Both the position numbers and the translations under genes were made by a program. Shown here piece by piece: positions 1 through 6,693 of a stretch of DNA of 7,855 bases. The notes beneath the pieces are model-generated. The model saw only the letters and a program-made list of their open reading frames with translations, was not told the origin of the DNA and did no database searches. The DNA is from Sulfitobacter sp. (GTDB lineage Bacteria; Pseudomonadota; Alphaproteobacteria; Rhodobacterales; Rhodobacteraceae): positions 1 to 7,855 of the forward strand of contig JAPKCR010000079.1 in NCBI GenBank assembly GCA_026421135.1, in the 5' to 3' direction. How positions within the stretch are numbered: the first letter of the stretch is position 1; each line of letters begins with the position of its first letter.

Positions 1-666
1 GATCTTTGCTTTGATCAGGGCCAGAAAACTGGCGGCAACGACCCCGCCCAAAACCGGTGAGATAACCCAACTTGCTGCAATCATGCTCATCGATGGCCAG
101 TTGACGGCCGTTAAGCCCGCAGCAGCGATACCAGCGCCCAACACACCACCAACGACCGAATGGGTCGTGGATACAGGTGCGCCGACCCAAGTGGCCAAGT
201 TGACCCATAGTGCAGAGGAGATCAGCGCGGACATCATGGCCCAGATAAACACCTGCGAATCCGCAACCGATGTGGGATCAATAATCCCCTTTGAGATGGT
301 CGAGACAACATCCCCCCCAGCCAGCAATGCCCCGGCGCTTTCGCAAATGGCGGCAATTAGGATTGCGCCGCCCATGCTAAGTGCCTTGGCCCCCACGGCT
401 GGACCCATATTGTTGGCAACGTCATTGGCCCCGATATTGACAGCCATATACGCACCAAAAGCCGCAGCGGCGATCACTACATAATTGGAGGATGAATACC
501 CTAGGAAAATGCCCGCAGCGAGCGCTGCAAATACGATGAATGCCAGTGCTATGCCAAAACCGACCATCGGACGTGCAGCATAGGTTGCGGCCTGTTCCAC
601 ACGGGAGATGCGATGCAAATCAGTGTCTAGGGTCTTCCACTGCTGGCCTTTGGGGGCGTCGCTCAT
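1..666 (-). CDS. pit: PiT-family inorganic phosphate transporter, N-terminal part (truncated by window edge)
   Basis: The 222 codons present encode a hydrophobic inner-membrane protein of the PiT family, which takes up inorganic phosphate (often as metal phosphate) using an ion gradient. After a polar N-terminus of about 33 residues, membrane segments are visible at roughly 35-56, 62-78, 97-117, 138-160, 166-188 and 192-217. The family motif GANDVANN is at residues 79-86 and APVSTTHSVVGG at 163-174; these are the hallmark substrate-site repeats of the family. The start is the ATG at 666, with GGAG five bases upstream (forward 672-675). The reading frame is open to base 1, so the C-terminal half, including the second GANDxAN repeat, lies outside the window. 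The gene follows a Nudix gene on the same strand after 94 bp. Family assignment is secure. Whether it is high- or low-affinity, and the exact symbol, cannot be told from this part. Confidence 0.93.
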   Translation of the reverse strand, partial: MSDAPKGQQWKTLDTDLHRISRVEQAATYAARPMVGFGIALAFIVFAALAAGIFLGYSSSNYVVIAAAAFGAYMAVNIGANDVANNMGPAVGAKALSMGGAILIAAICESAGALLAGGDVVSTISKGIIDPTSVADSQVFIWAMMSALISSALWVNLATWVGAPVSTTHSVVGGVLGAGIAAAGLTAVNWPSMSMIAASWVISPVLGGVVAASFLALIKAKI

Positions 667-696
667 AGCTGCTCCGATCGTGATGATTGGCGCGTC

Positions 697-714
697 CTGC
701 CAGAAACGGGACAG
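697..714 (-). promoter_or_regulatory. candidate Pho box upstream of the phosphate transporter
   Basis: On the minus strand, 31 bp before the transporter ATG, the sequence reads CTGTCCC-GTTT-CTGGCAG. This is two half-sites 11 bp apart, resembling the PhoB consensus CTGTCAT-N4-CTGTCAT with five of seven matches in each half. An AATCAT hexamer 8 nt downstream could be a -10 element. Location and spacing fit a PhoB site, which can activate or repress depending on its position relative to the promoter. In some alphaproteobacteria pit is repressed by PhoB. The match is imperfect and was found by eye, so this is tentative. Confidence 0.27.
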
Positions 715-732
715 CTATACAAGTCAGACCGC

Positions 733-752
733 AAAAACCGGATCGGTGCCGG
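733..752 (-). terminator. weak intrinsic terminator candidate after the Nudix gene
   Basis: Downstream of the Nudix stop codon the minus strand reads CCGGCACCGATCCGGTTTTT. Two alternative 4-bp stems are possible (CCGG/CCGG or ACCG/CGGT), each next to a run of T. The stem is short, so termination would be inefficient. If real, it would separate the Nudix and phosphate transporter transcripts. Confidence 0.22.
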
Positions 753-760
753 GGTGCGGA

Positions 761-1219
761 TTAAAACGACCGAAGAATGTCTTGAAGCTCAGGCTCGTCT
801 ACAAGCTCGGCAGCCACGGCCGGGGCGAACCACTTTCGCTTGCGTTCATTCACCTCTGGATACTTATCCTCGAGGTTGCGCACACGCGTCAGATACACCT
901 GCGCATTTACAGGCGTGGTTAGCCCGTGATCCAGACGCTTGTTATAGTCATAGAATCCCATTGGATCGCTCTCGATGTCAGCTTTTGAAACGCCGGCCTC
1001 TTCCCATGCTTCTTGCAGGGCGGCCTCGGCACCATCAAGCCCGTCCACAGGCCAGCCTTTTGGTACAATCCAGCGTCCGGTGTCCCGACTTGTGATCAGC
1101 AACACCTGTTTACCTTCGGGAGTTTCGCGATAGCACAGCGCGGCAACTTGCAGCCGCTTGGGCCGTCGCCACATAGGAAGGAACATGTCCTCCCATGCGC
1201 GTTTGAATACGTGCATCAT
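761..1219 (-). CDS. Nudix hydrolase, diphosphoinositol-polyphosphate/dinucleoside-polyphosphate type
   Basis: This 152-residue single-domain cytoplasmic protein would hydrolyse a nucleoside diphosphate linked to another moiety. The Nudix box spans residues 55-77 within PKGWPVDGLD and QEAWEEAGV. The metal-binding glutamates are E70, E73 and E74. The first box glutamate is replaced by L61 and the usual arginine of REUxEExGU by Q69, so the box is a variant. The preceding GRWIVPKGWP segment (48-57) resembles the DIPP/Ap4A-hydrolase-like branch common in alphaproteobacteria, so a dinucleoside polyphosphate substrate is possible but not shown. The start is one of two adjacent ATGs (1219 or 1216), with AGGTGA 6 or 9 bases upstream. 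The gene diverges from gnd and lies on the same strand as the phosphate transporter. Confidence 0.9.
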   Translation of the reverse strand: MMHVFKRAWEDMFLPMWRRPKRLQVAALCYRETPEGKQVLLITSRDTGRWIVPKGWPVDGLDGAEAALQEAWEEAGVSKADIESDPMGFYDYNKRLDHGLTTPVNAQVYLTRVRNLEDKYPEVNERKRKWFAPAVAAELVDEPELQDILRSF

Positions 1220-1370
1220 CTTAGATCACCTGCCAATAGATACGTTTCTTTGTTTTATGCGTAATCAGTAAACGATTTTTTAAAAGAAATCAATTTCATA
1301 GCCCCTAAACCCTTGCGGGCTGTGTCTACGCGCTCCACCTTGGGGCTATCGTCTTGAAAGGGATATAGTT
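1220..1370. promoter_or_regulatory. divergent Nudix/gnd promoter region
   Basis: These 151 bp separate two divergent genes. The half nearest the Nudix gene (about 1240-1300) is clearly richer in A and T than the flanking genes, as expected for promoters. No hexamer pair with both a good match and 16-18 bp spacing stands out on either strand, so individual promoters are not called. The gnd ribosome binding site AAAGGGA is at 1357-1363, seven bases before its ATG. Confidence 0.5.
1298..1349 (+). repeat. 8-bp perfect inverted repeat in the gnd leader
   Basis: ATAGCCCC (1298-1305) and GGGGCTAT (1342-1349) are exact inverted copies 36 nt apart, and the right arm ends seven bases before the gnd ribosome binding site. 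Inside the loop, GGGCT (1317-1321) could instead pair with AGCCC (1300-1304). Two mutually exclusive hairpins are therefore possible in the leader RNA. It could equally be a DNA site with two inverted half-sites. Function unknown. Confidence 0.45.
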
Positions 1371-2798
1371 ATGAATGACCGCAAAACCAGTGCTGACATC
1401 GGGGTTTTCGGATTGGGTACGATGGGCAGTGCGCTTGCGCTGAACCTTGCGGACCATGGGTTCAAAGTCGCAGTCAGCAACAAGGAAGCCGACTGGATTG
1501 AACCGTTCGTGCAAAACGCCGGAAAGCTTGAGGCGCAGTTTATCGGCGCAGCCGATCTGGCTGATTTTGTTTCTGCTATTTCCCGCCCACGCAGCATTCT
1601 TTTCATGATTCCGTCGGGTGCGCCGATGGATGCAATGATCGATGCGATCTTGCCGCATCTTGAACCCGGCGACACGATCATCGATGGAGGCAATGCTGAT
1701 TTCCACGATACCCGTCGGCGGTCGGCTGCGATTGAAAAGACCGGGTGCCATTTTGTTGGCATGGGCGTTTCCGGTGGAGCGGACGGCGCGCGGCATGGTC
1801 CGTCCCTCATGGTCGGCGGCACGAAAGAAAGCTGGCAGCAACTGCGCCCTATGGTCGAAGCTATTGCGGCCAAATTCGAAGGGGACCCTTGCGTTGACCA
1901 TCTGGGTCCTGACGGCGCGGGGCATTTCGTTAAGACGGTGCATAACGGTATTGAATACGCAGACATGCAGATCATTGCCGAAGTTTACGGCATCCTGCGC
2001 GATGCGGACGGTCAGACGGCCCAGGACATCGGCTCGTTGTTCGAAAGCTGGCAAACCGGGCCGCTCAGCTCTTATCTGATCGAGGTGTCAGCGGCCGCGT
2101 TGCAAACCGTTGATGCCGAAACAGGCCGCCCATTGGTTGATGTCATTTTTGATCAGGCAGGTCAAAAAGGCACTGGCCGCTGGACATTGATAGAGGCACT
2201 AAAAGTGGGGCAATCGGCCAGCACAATCGAGGCGGCAGTCGGTGCGCGGGGCTGGTCGAGTGAAAAAGCATCACGACTGATCGCCGAGCCGCTATTGGCC
2301 TCTGATGCACAAGCAACATTGGTGGCCGATCCGGCTGACCTTGAATATGCGTTGTTGGCCGCGCGCATCATCTCCCACGCTCAGGGTTTTCGCATTCTCG
2401 CGGCGGCATCTGATGAATTCGCGTGGGATCTGGACATGGCCCGCATTTCCGAGATTTGGCGCGCAGGCTGCATTATCCGATCGGCGCTTCTGGATGATTT
2501 CGCCAACGCCTTTCGCACTGATTTACCCGCGGGTGAACTGATCCTTGCACCCGCTATCCGTGATCTGCTGGACGGATCCATTGGCGCATTGCGACGGGTC
2601 GTGGCATCGGCGGTATTGTCTGGGGTTGCGGTTCCTGCGCTGAGTGCTTCGCTGGCGTGGTATGACACCATCAGACGCGGGCGGGGGACTGCGAACCTGA
2701 TCCAGGCCCAACGGGATTTCTTTGGGTCGCACGGGTTTGCGCGTTTGGATCAGGATGGGCAACATCACGGCGATTGGAAGGCAATCGCAACGAACTAG
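1371..2798 (+). CDS. gnd: 6-phosphogluconate dehydrogenase (decarboxylating)
   Basis: This cytosolic enzyme oxidises and decarboxylates 6-phosphogluconate to ribulose 5-phosphate, reducing NADP+, in the oxidative pentose phosphate pathway. The 475 residues match the long (about 470 aa) form. In order one sees the Rossmann motif GLGTMG (14-19), [15 protein letters not shown] (103-117), the substrate motif GVSGG (132-136) and [12 protein letters not shown] (139-150). The catalytic lysine K188 sits in [13 protein letters not shown] with H191, N192 and E195. Next come GQKGTGRW (264-271) and the C-terminal [14 protein letters not shown] with R448 and H454, which reach into the partner subunit. The residue after N37 in the cofactor loop, usually Arg, is Lys here. 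The ATG start has AAAGGGA seven bases upstream. No zwf, pgl or edd neighbours are present. The gene converges on truA with a 4-bp overlap. Confidence 0.97.
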   Translation: MNDRKTSADIGVFGLGTMGSALALNLADHGFKVAVSNKEADWIEPFVQNAGKLEAQFIGAADLADFVSAISRPRSILFMIPSGAPMDAMIDAILPHLEPGDTIIDGGNADFHDTRRRSAAIEKTGCHFVGMGVSGGADGARHGPSLMVGGTKESWQQLRPMVEAIAAKFEGDPCVDHLGPDGAGHFVKTVHNGIEYADMQIIAEVYGILRDADGQTAQDIGSLFESWQTGPLSSYLIEVSAAALQTVDAETGRPLVDVIFDQAGQKGTGRWTLIEALKVGQSASTIEAAVGARGWSSEKASRLIAEPLLASDAQATLVADPADLEYALLAARIISHAQGFRILAAASDEFAWDLDMARISEIWRAGCIIRSALLDDFANAFRTDLPAGELILAPAIRDLLDGSIGALRRVVASAVLSGVAVPALSASLAWYDTIRRGRGTANLIQAQRDFFGSHGFARLDQDGQHHGDWKAIATN

Positions 2799-3564
2799 GC
2801 CGCGAACGGGTCAACGGGATAGCCAACATGGGACAGATACAACCCATGGGGTGGTGACACTGGGCCACAGGCTTGGCGGTCGCGTGCGTCCCGCATTTTC
2901 TTCACGTCATCGGGGCGAAGCGACCCCGCGCCAACCCGTTCCAGCGTCCCCACAAAGCTGCGAACCTGATTGTGCAGAAACGACCGGGCGCGCACATCAA
3001 AATGCAGTTCTGGCCCGCTGGTCGTGTCGACCCATTGCATATCCAAACGATCAACGGTCTTAATTGGAGTGATGGATTGGCAAATTGTCGACCGGAATGT
3101 CGTAAAATCATGCCTGCCCAGCAAGTGGTCGGCTCCCTCGCGCATGGCGTCCAGATCGAGGGTCTTTTCACGTTCCACACCAATCCGGCCTGATGGGTAA
3201 CTGGTGCCCGCCGCACAAGGATACGGAACAGATAGCGCCGTTCTTGTGCAGAAAACCGGGCGTGGAATGTCTCATCCACTTGCACGCAGTCCACAATCGC
3301 CACTGGATGCGGCTTCATGTGGTAGTTTAATGCTTCGGACAGCCGAAAAGGCGTCCATTCACGCTCCAAGTCGCAATGCGCCACCTGCGCCATCCCGTGA
3401 ACGCCTTTGTCCGTGCGCCCTGCCGCTGCGATATTGTGGTCGCGGGGTTCAATCTTGGCCAGTGCAGCCTCGATCACGCCCTGCACTGACGGCACGTCGT
3501 TCTGACGTTGCCATCCATGAAAGGGGCCGCCGTGGTATTCGATTTTCAGGGCATAGCGATACAT
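2795..3564 (-). pseudogene. truA: tRNA pseudouridine(38-40) synthase, reading frame broken by a single-base shift
   Basis: TruA isomerises U38, U39 and U40 in tRNA anticodon arms. The N-terminal part (133 codons from ATG 3564) contains [19 protein letters not shown] (3-21) and the catalytic GRTDKGVH with D52. It stays in frame to GLVWNVK near 3166. The family sequence then continues in another frame, from [20 protein letters not shown], through the RNA-binding [20 protein letters not shown] block, to GYPVDPFAA and the TAG at 2795. Adding one A to the four-A run (TTTT at forward 3165-3168) would join the halves into about 256 residues, a normal length. Both halves are otherwise undamaged, so a very recent mutation or a homopolymer sequencing error is likely. 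A programmed shift is less likely because the site (G AAA AGA) is not a canonical slippery heptamer. An in-frame TAA at 3574-3576 fixes the start; no good ribosome binding site precedes it. Confidence 0.9.
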
Positions 3565-3657
3565 GGCGCGGGCTTAACGCGGGCTGTGGCTTCTGGCAAT
3601 CCCTGCACCCCATGCTTATGTTCGGTTTTAACAGCAAGATAAGGGCGGGCGCGGGCT
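3565..3657. promoter_or_regulatory. divergent truA/ycjX gap with three copies of CGCGGGCT
   Basis: This 93-bp gap must carry the start signals for both divergent genes. The octamer CGCGGGCT occurs at 3567-3574, 3578-3585 and 3650-3657, always in the same orientation. The first two are 11 bp apart and sit just upstream of the truA ATG; the third abuts the ycjX TTG. A CCCCATGC at 3608-3615 resembles the -10 of heat-shock sigma-32 promoters, but its -35 partner (CTTCTGG, 11 nt upstream) is poor. No convincing sigma-70 promoter is visible. Confidence 0.3.
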
Positions 3658-5070
3658 TTGGTACTCTCAAGAATTGCCGACGAGATTTGGCGGCAGGTGG
3701 AAAATGTCCAAGATGGCGTGTCCGAGGTTTTTTTTGAACCTGTTATCCGGCTGGGCGTCACCGGATTAGCACGGTCTGGCAAGACGGTCTTCATTACCTC
3801 GCTCGTGGCGAACCTCTTGGACAGGGGCCGCATGCCGGGTCTTCTTGCCGCGTCCGAGGGCCGCATAGAGGCCGCATTTTTGCAGCCCCAGCCCGACGAT
3901 ACCGTGCCGCGCTTTGAATATGAAAGCCACCTTGCCGCTTTGACAGGTCCGACGCCCCATTGGCCCGACAGCACCCGCGCCATATCGGAACTGCGCTTGT
4001 CCCTGCGGGTGCGTCCCAAAGGGTTGCTGGCGGGGTTTCAAGGGCCGCGCACGATCCATCTGGATATCGTCGATTATCCCGGGGAATGGCTGCTGGATCT
4101 AGCGTTGATGGATGTGGATTACGCCGAATGGTCCGCGCAGGTTCTCAAGCGGATCGAGAAACGGGATGAAGCGGCTGGGTATCGCGCGTTGGTCGCTGAC
4201 ACGGATCCGATGGCGAAACTTGATGAACCAACAGCGCAAGGCCTTGCCGCGAGTTTCGCCGATTATTTGCAGACGGCGCGGGCCAACGGCTATTCCGATT
4301 GTACCCCAGGCCGGTTCTTATTGCCCGGTGATCTTGCTGGGTCACCTGTACTGACATTTGCACCCTTGCCAGGTGGTGATGGCTCGCGCGGGTCGCTGTT
4401 GCGCGAAATGGCGCGGCGTTTCGAGGCGTATAAACGCAAAGTTGTTCAACCGTTTTTTCGCGACCACTTTGCCAAGATTGACCGACAGGTCGTGTTGGTC
4501 GATGCCCTTGGCGCGATAAATCAGGGGCCCCGCGCGGTTGAAGATCTGCGTGCCGCGATGAGCGAAATCCTAAGCAGCTTTAAACCCGGTCGTAACGGTT
4601 TTTTGACGCAAATTCTGCGTGGTAAACGGGTCGAAAAGATCTTGTTCGCCGCGACCAAAGCCGATCATTTACACCACTCCCAACACCCAAGCCTGACCGC
4701 CATCATGGAGGCATTGACCCGCGACGCCCGTGACCGGGCGCGATTCGCAGGTGCAGGCACGTCCGCGATGTCGCTGGCATCGTTGCGGGCCACGACCGAG
4801 GCGTCGATGCAGCATGATGGCGAGACCCTTGAGGTCGTGCGCGGCAGCCTGCTTGAGACGGGAAAAGAGGCGGCATTTTATCCGGGTGAGTTGCCTAAGG
4901 ATCCTGCGCATCTACTAAGCCCAGCACGGGCTGGTGCGGAAAAATGGCTCGATCAGGACTACAAAATCATGCGCTTTTCCCCTGCCAAGCTGAGCCTGCG
5001 CCCCGGCGATGGGCCACCCCACATCCGGTTGGACAAGGCCGCCGAGTTTTTGATCGGGGACAAGCTGTGA
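3658..5070 (+). CDS. ycjX: YcjX-family P-loop NTPase (DUF463)
   Basis: This 470-residue protein belongs to the YcjX family of GTPase-like stress proteins, whose cellular role is still unclear. The Walker A is GLARSGKT (36-43), in the family segment [22 protein letters not shown]3/Walker B-like segment, [12 protein letters not shown], is at 133-144. [13 protein letters not shown] (278-290) is a second conserved block, and [10 protein letters not shown] (331-340) holds a TKAD that takes the place of the GTPase NKxD. No signal peptide or membrane segment is seen. The start is taken as TTG 3658, because an in-frame TAA (3640-3642) blocks anything further upstream; AAGGG lies 12 bases before it, a loose spacing. 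The next usable start would be GTG 3697. It is the first gene of an overlapping ycjX-GNAT-ycjF operon. In E. coli ycjX and ycjF are adjacent and heat-shock induced. Confidence 0.93.
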   Translation: MVLSRIADEIWRQVENVQDGVSEVFFEPVIRLGVTGLARSGKTVFITSLVANLLDRGRMPGLLAASEGRIEAAFLQPQPDDTVPRFEYESHLAALTGPTPHWPDSTRAISELRLSLRVRPKGLLAGFQGPRTIHLDIVDYPGEWLLDLALMDVDYAEWSAQVLKRIEKRDEAAGYRALVADTDPMAKLDEPTAQGLAASFADYLQTARANGYSDCTPGRFLLPGDLAGSPVLTFAPLPGGDGSRGSLLREMARRFEAYKRKVVQPFFRDHFAKIDRQVVLVDALGAINQGPRAVEDLRAAMSEILSSFKPGRNGFLTQILRGKRVEKILFAATKADHLHHSQHPSLTAIMEALTRDARDRARFAGAGTSAMSLASLRATTEASMQHDGETLEVVRGSLLETGKEAAFYPGELPKDPAHLLSPARAGAEKWLDQDYKIMRFSPAKLSLRPGDGPPHIRLDKAAEFLIGDKL

Positions 5071-5522
5071 CACTGGACGATTTTGGGATTGGCCCTGCGC
5101 ACGCACTGGATGCTGGGACCTTGGCCGATGTGATGGCCCGCGCGAATGCAGGTCTGCGATGGCTTCCCCGCGTCCACAGTGGTGCCGAGGAAATTGCCAC
5201 TTTGGGTGACATGATCGACGCCGGCTGGGTCGAGGTTGCGCGGTCAAAGGGCGTGATCGTGGGTTTCCTCTCGCGGCGTGAGGCGGAAATTCACGGGCTC
5301 TATCTGCACCCCATCGCGCAAGGCAAAGGCATCGCCCGCGCCTTGATGCAAAACGCAAAGAGTGCACGGGATGATCTGGGGCTATGGAGCTTTGAAGCAA
5401 ATGCACGGGCATCGCGGTTTTACCGCAAGGCATCCTTTGTCGAGATTATGCGCAGCGACGGGTCTGGGAACGACTTCGGGTTACCGGATATCCGGTTTGA
5501 ATGGCAAAAAGGGGCTGTGTGA
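5067..5522 (+). CDS. GNAT family N-acetyltransferase, coupled between ycjX and ycjF
   Basis: This 151-residue protein has the GNAT fold, which transfers an acetyl group from acetyl-CoA to an amine. Motif A is [19 protein letters not shown] (76-94), with the pyrophosphate-binding turn Q85-G86-K87-G88-I89-A90. Motif B is [19 protein letters not shown] (106-124), including the typical NARASRFY helix. The C-terminus carries [13 protein letters not shown] (134-146). The substrate is unknown; a protein or small amine is possible. The start is chosen as GTG 5067, overlapping the ycjX TGA as GTGA, with GGGGA ending seven bases before the start codon. The in-frame ATG at 4944 would force a 127-bp overlap and adds residues that do not belong to the fold. 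The stop overlaps the next gene as TGATG, so all three genes are probably translationally coupled. Confidence 0.9.
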   Translation: MTLDDFGIGPAHALDAGTLADVMARANAGLRWLPRVHSGAEEIATLGDMIDAGWVEVARSKGVIVGFLSRREAEIHGLYLHPIAQGKGIARALMQNAKSARDDLGLWSFEANARASRFYRKASFVEIMRSDGSGNDFGLPDIRFEWQKGAV

Positions 5523-6535
5523 TGGCAAAAGGTCCGATCCTATTTGATCTTGAAGAAGACGCGGAACCACGCCCCTCTGTCTCTGAAGCGCCCCCCGTGC
5601 CCGAGGTCGGCATGTCCGCACCCCAAGGGCAGGCGATGCAGATCGCGGCGCGATTGGGAGCGCGCAAACCCTCGAAGCTGGTCAAGCTGTTCTGGTTGTT
5701 GTTGACGGCGTTCATCGGGGCATTGGTGTCAATCGCGGCATGGAATTTCATTGCCGGGCTGATGGCCAGCTATCCCTTAGTCGGGTTGGTTATGAGCGTC
5801 CTAATCGCTTCATTGCTGTTGGTTTTGGCGTTGCTGTGCCTGCGCGAGCTTGCAGCTTTTAGCCGGTTGGCGCGGCTGGATGGTTTGCACCACGACGTGG
5901 GCGAAGCGATGGCGCAAGATGATTTGAAGGCGGCCCGATCCGTGACGGATCGGTTAGTGGGGCTTTATAAGGGGCGTGAAGACACCCGTTGGGGTCGTGA
6001 CCGTCTGGCCGAACTGCGCGAAGATCAGCTGGATGCCCATAGTTTGCTGGCGTTGGCAGAGACGGAATTGCTAGGCCCGCTGGACATCGCCGCCAGCCGG
6101 GAGGTCGAGGCCGCCGCGCGCCAAGTGGCGACGGTGACCGCATTGGTGCCGCTGGCGCTGGCCGATGTGGCTGCGGCCCTGACCAGCAACCTGCGTATGA
6201 TCCGGCGCATCGCTGAAATCTATGGCGGGCGGTCTGGGTTTTTTGGGTCGTGGCGGCTGACGCGGGTCGTGATGTCGCATCTGGTGGCAACCGGCGCGGT
6301 TGCGGTGGGCGATGATATGCTTGAGCCAATTTTGGGTGGAACGATGCTGGCCAGACTTTCGCGGCGGTTTGGCGAGGGGCTGGTAAACGGTGCGCTGACG
6401 GCACGGGTTGGTGTCGCCGCAATGGAAGTGTGTCGCCCGATGCCGTTTTCTCAAGGCCGCAGACCCAAGGTGCGCAGCATCATAAAACGGGCTTTGTCAG
6501 GGTTGTTCGGAAAGGGTTCGCAACCTGAAGGTTGA
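5522..6535 (+). CDS. ycjF: YcjF-family inner membrane protein (DUF697)
   Basis: This 337-residue protein is the usual partner of YcjX. A polar, acidic and proline-rich N-terminus (1-50) is followed by two membrane helices, about 56-79 and 85-108, then a charged helical linker (about 110-190) with many Leu, Glu and Arg. The C-terminal DUF697 region follows (about 200-308), including TALVPLALADVAAALTSNLR, the YGGRSGFFGSWRL turn and a glycine/alanine-rich amphipathic stretch, and ends with a basic tail. It is probably anchored in the inner membrane; function unknown. The start is ATG 5522, overlapping the preceding TGA, with AAGGGG seven bases upstream. The ATG at 5501 would lie inside the GNAT gene and lacks a site of this quality. 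No strong terminator follows within 70 bp, only a 9-bp direct repeat TGATTGGGG at 6533 and 6545, so read-through toward ileS is possible. Confidence 0.92.
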   Translation: MAKGPILFDLEEDAEPRPSVSEAPPVPEVGMSAPQGQAMQIAARLGARKPSKLVKLFWLLLTAFIGALVSIAAWNFIAGLMASYPLVGLVMSVLIASLLLVLALLCLRELAAFSRLARLDGLHHDVGEAMAQDDLKAARSVTDRLVGLYKGREDTRWGRDRLAELREDQLDAHSLLALAETELLGPLDIAASREVEAAARQVATVTALVPLALADVAAALTSNLRMIRRIAEIYGGRSGFFGSWRLTRVVMSHLVATGAVAVGDDMLEPILGGTMLARLSRRFGEGLVNGALTARVGVAAMEVCRPMPFSQGRRPKVRSIIKRALSGLFGKGSQPEG

Positions 6536-6607
6536 TTGGGGGCCTGATTGGGGCACCGCCTAAAACCCTGCGTTATTTAAGAGCCAGAGAGCGGAGGGGG
6601 TGGGGGC

Positions 6608-6636
6608 TTGTCGCTTGGTGTGGTGAGGCATATAAG
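6608..6636 (+). promoter_or_regulatory. sigma-70-type promoter for the ileS leader
   Basis: TTGTCG (6608-6613) and TATAAG (6631-6636) are separated by exactly 17 bp and match the consensus at four and five of six positions. Transcription would be expected to begin six to eight bases after the -10, at about 6643, which is the A of the leader ORF start codon. It is the only clear promoter seen in the ycjF-ileS gap. Confidence 0.65.
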
Positions 6637-6642
6637 GCGCGC

Positions 6643-6693
6643 ATGAACCGGATATCCGTGATCATTATTCGAATTATTTTCCCGGCGCTCTGA
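6643..6693 (+). CDS. isoleucine-rich leader peptide of ileS (16 aa)
   Basis: The ORF encodes MNRISVIIIRIIFPAL, with Ile at positions 4, 7, 8, 9, 11 and 12 (codons ATA, ATC and four ATT), and stops at TGA 6691-6693. It lies 89 bp upstream of the isoleucyl-tRNA synthetase gene, just after a good promoter. Its last codons form the left arm of a strong hairpin. This is the expected design of an attenuator peptide: ribosomes stall in the Ile run when charged tRNA-Ile is short and so change the fold of the downstream RNA. There is no room for a normal ribosome binding site if transcription starts at 6643, so translation would be leaderless; otherwise AAGG (6634-6637) could serve as a weak site. The peptide itself probably has no separate function. 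The role is inferred from sequence and context. Confidence 0.75.
   Translation: MNRISVIIIRIIFPAL

Noticed and set aside
11..484. Plus-strand 157-codon ORF opposite the phosphate transporter.
   Set aside because: It is the antisense of a clear PiT gene; its Pro/Ala/Thr-rich composition is typical of a shadow frame.
1255..1299. Minus-strand 14-codon ORF (MKLISFKKSFTDYA) upstream of the Nudix gene.
   Set aside because: It lies in AT-rich gap sequence, its GGGG is too close to the ATG, and it shows no biased residue run or structure like that of the ileS leader.
2902..3165. Continuation of the N-terminal truA frame beyond the frameshift.
   Set aside because: After WNVK the sequence loses all similarity to TruA while the other frame carries it, so the tail is an out-of-frame artefact.
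3162..3172. Programmed -1 frameshifting in truA.
   Set aside because: The site reads G AAA AGA in the zero frame, not an X XXY YYZ slippery heptamer, and no stimulatory hairpin or upstream Shine-Dalgarno-like element was seen; truA is not known to use recoding.
6533..6553. Direct repeat TGATTGGGG with 12-bp period at the ycjF stop codon.
   Set aside because: Only two short copies, one including the stop codon; no dyad symmetry or promoter relation, so probably a small local duplication.
5483..6658. ACCGGATATCCG occurs both in the GNAT gene (5483-5496, a 14-bp palindrome ACCGGATATCCGGT) and in the ileS leader (6647-6658).
   Set aside because: In the GNAT gene it encodes the LPDIR segment near the C-terminus, and a shared 12-mer is expected by chance about once or more in a window of this size. 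In the leader it spans codons of the Ile-rich ORF.
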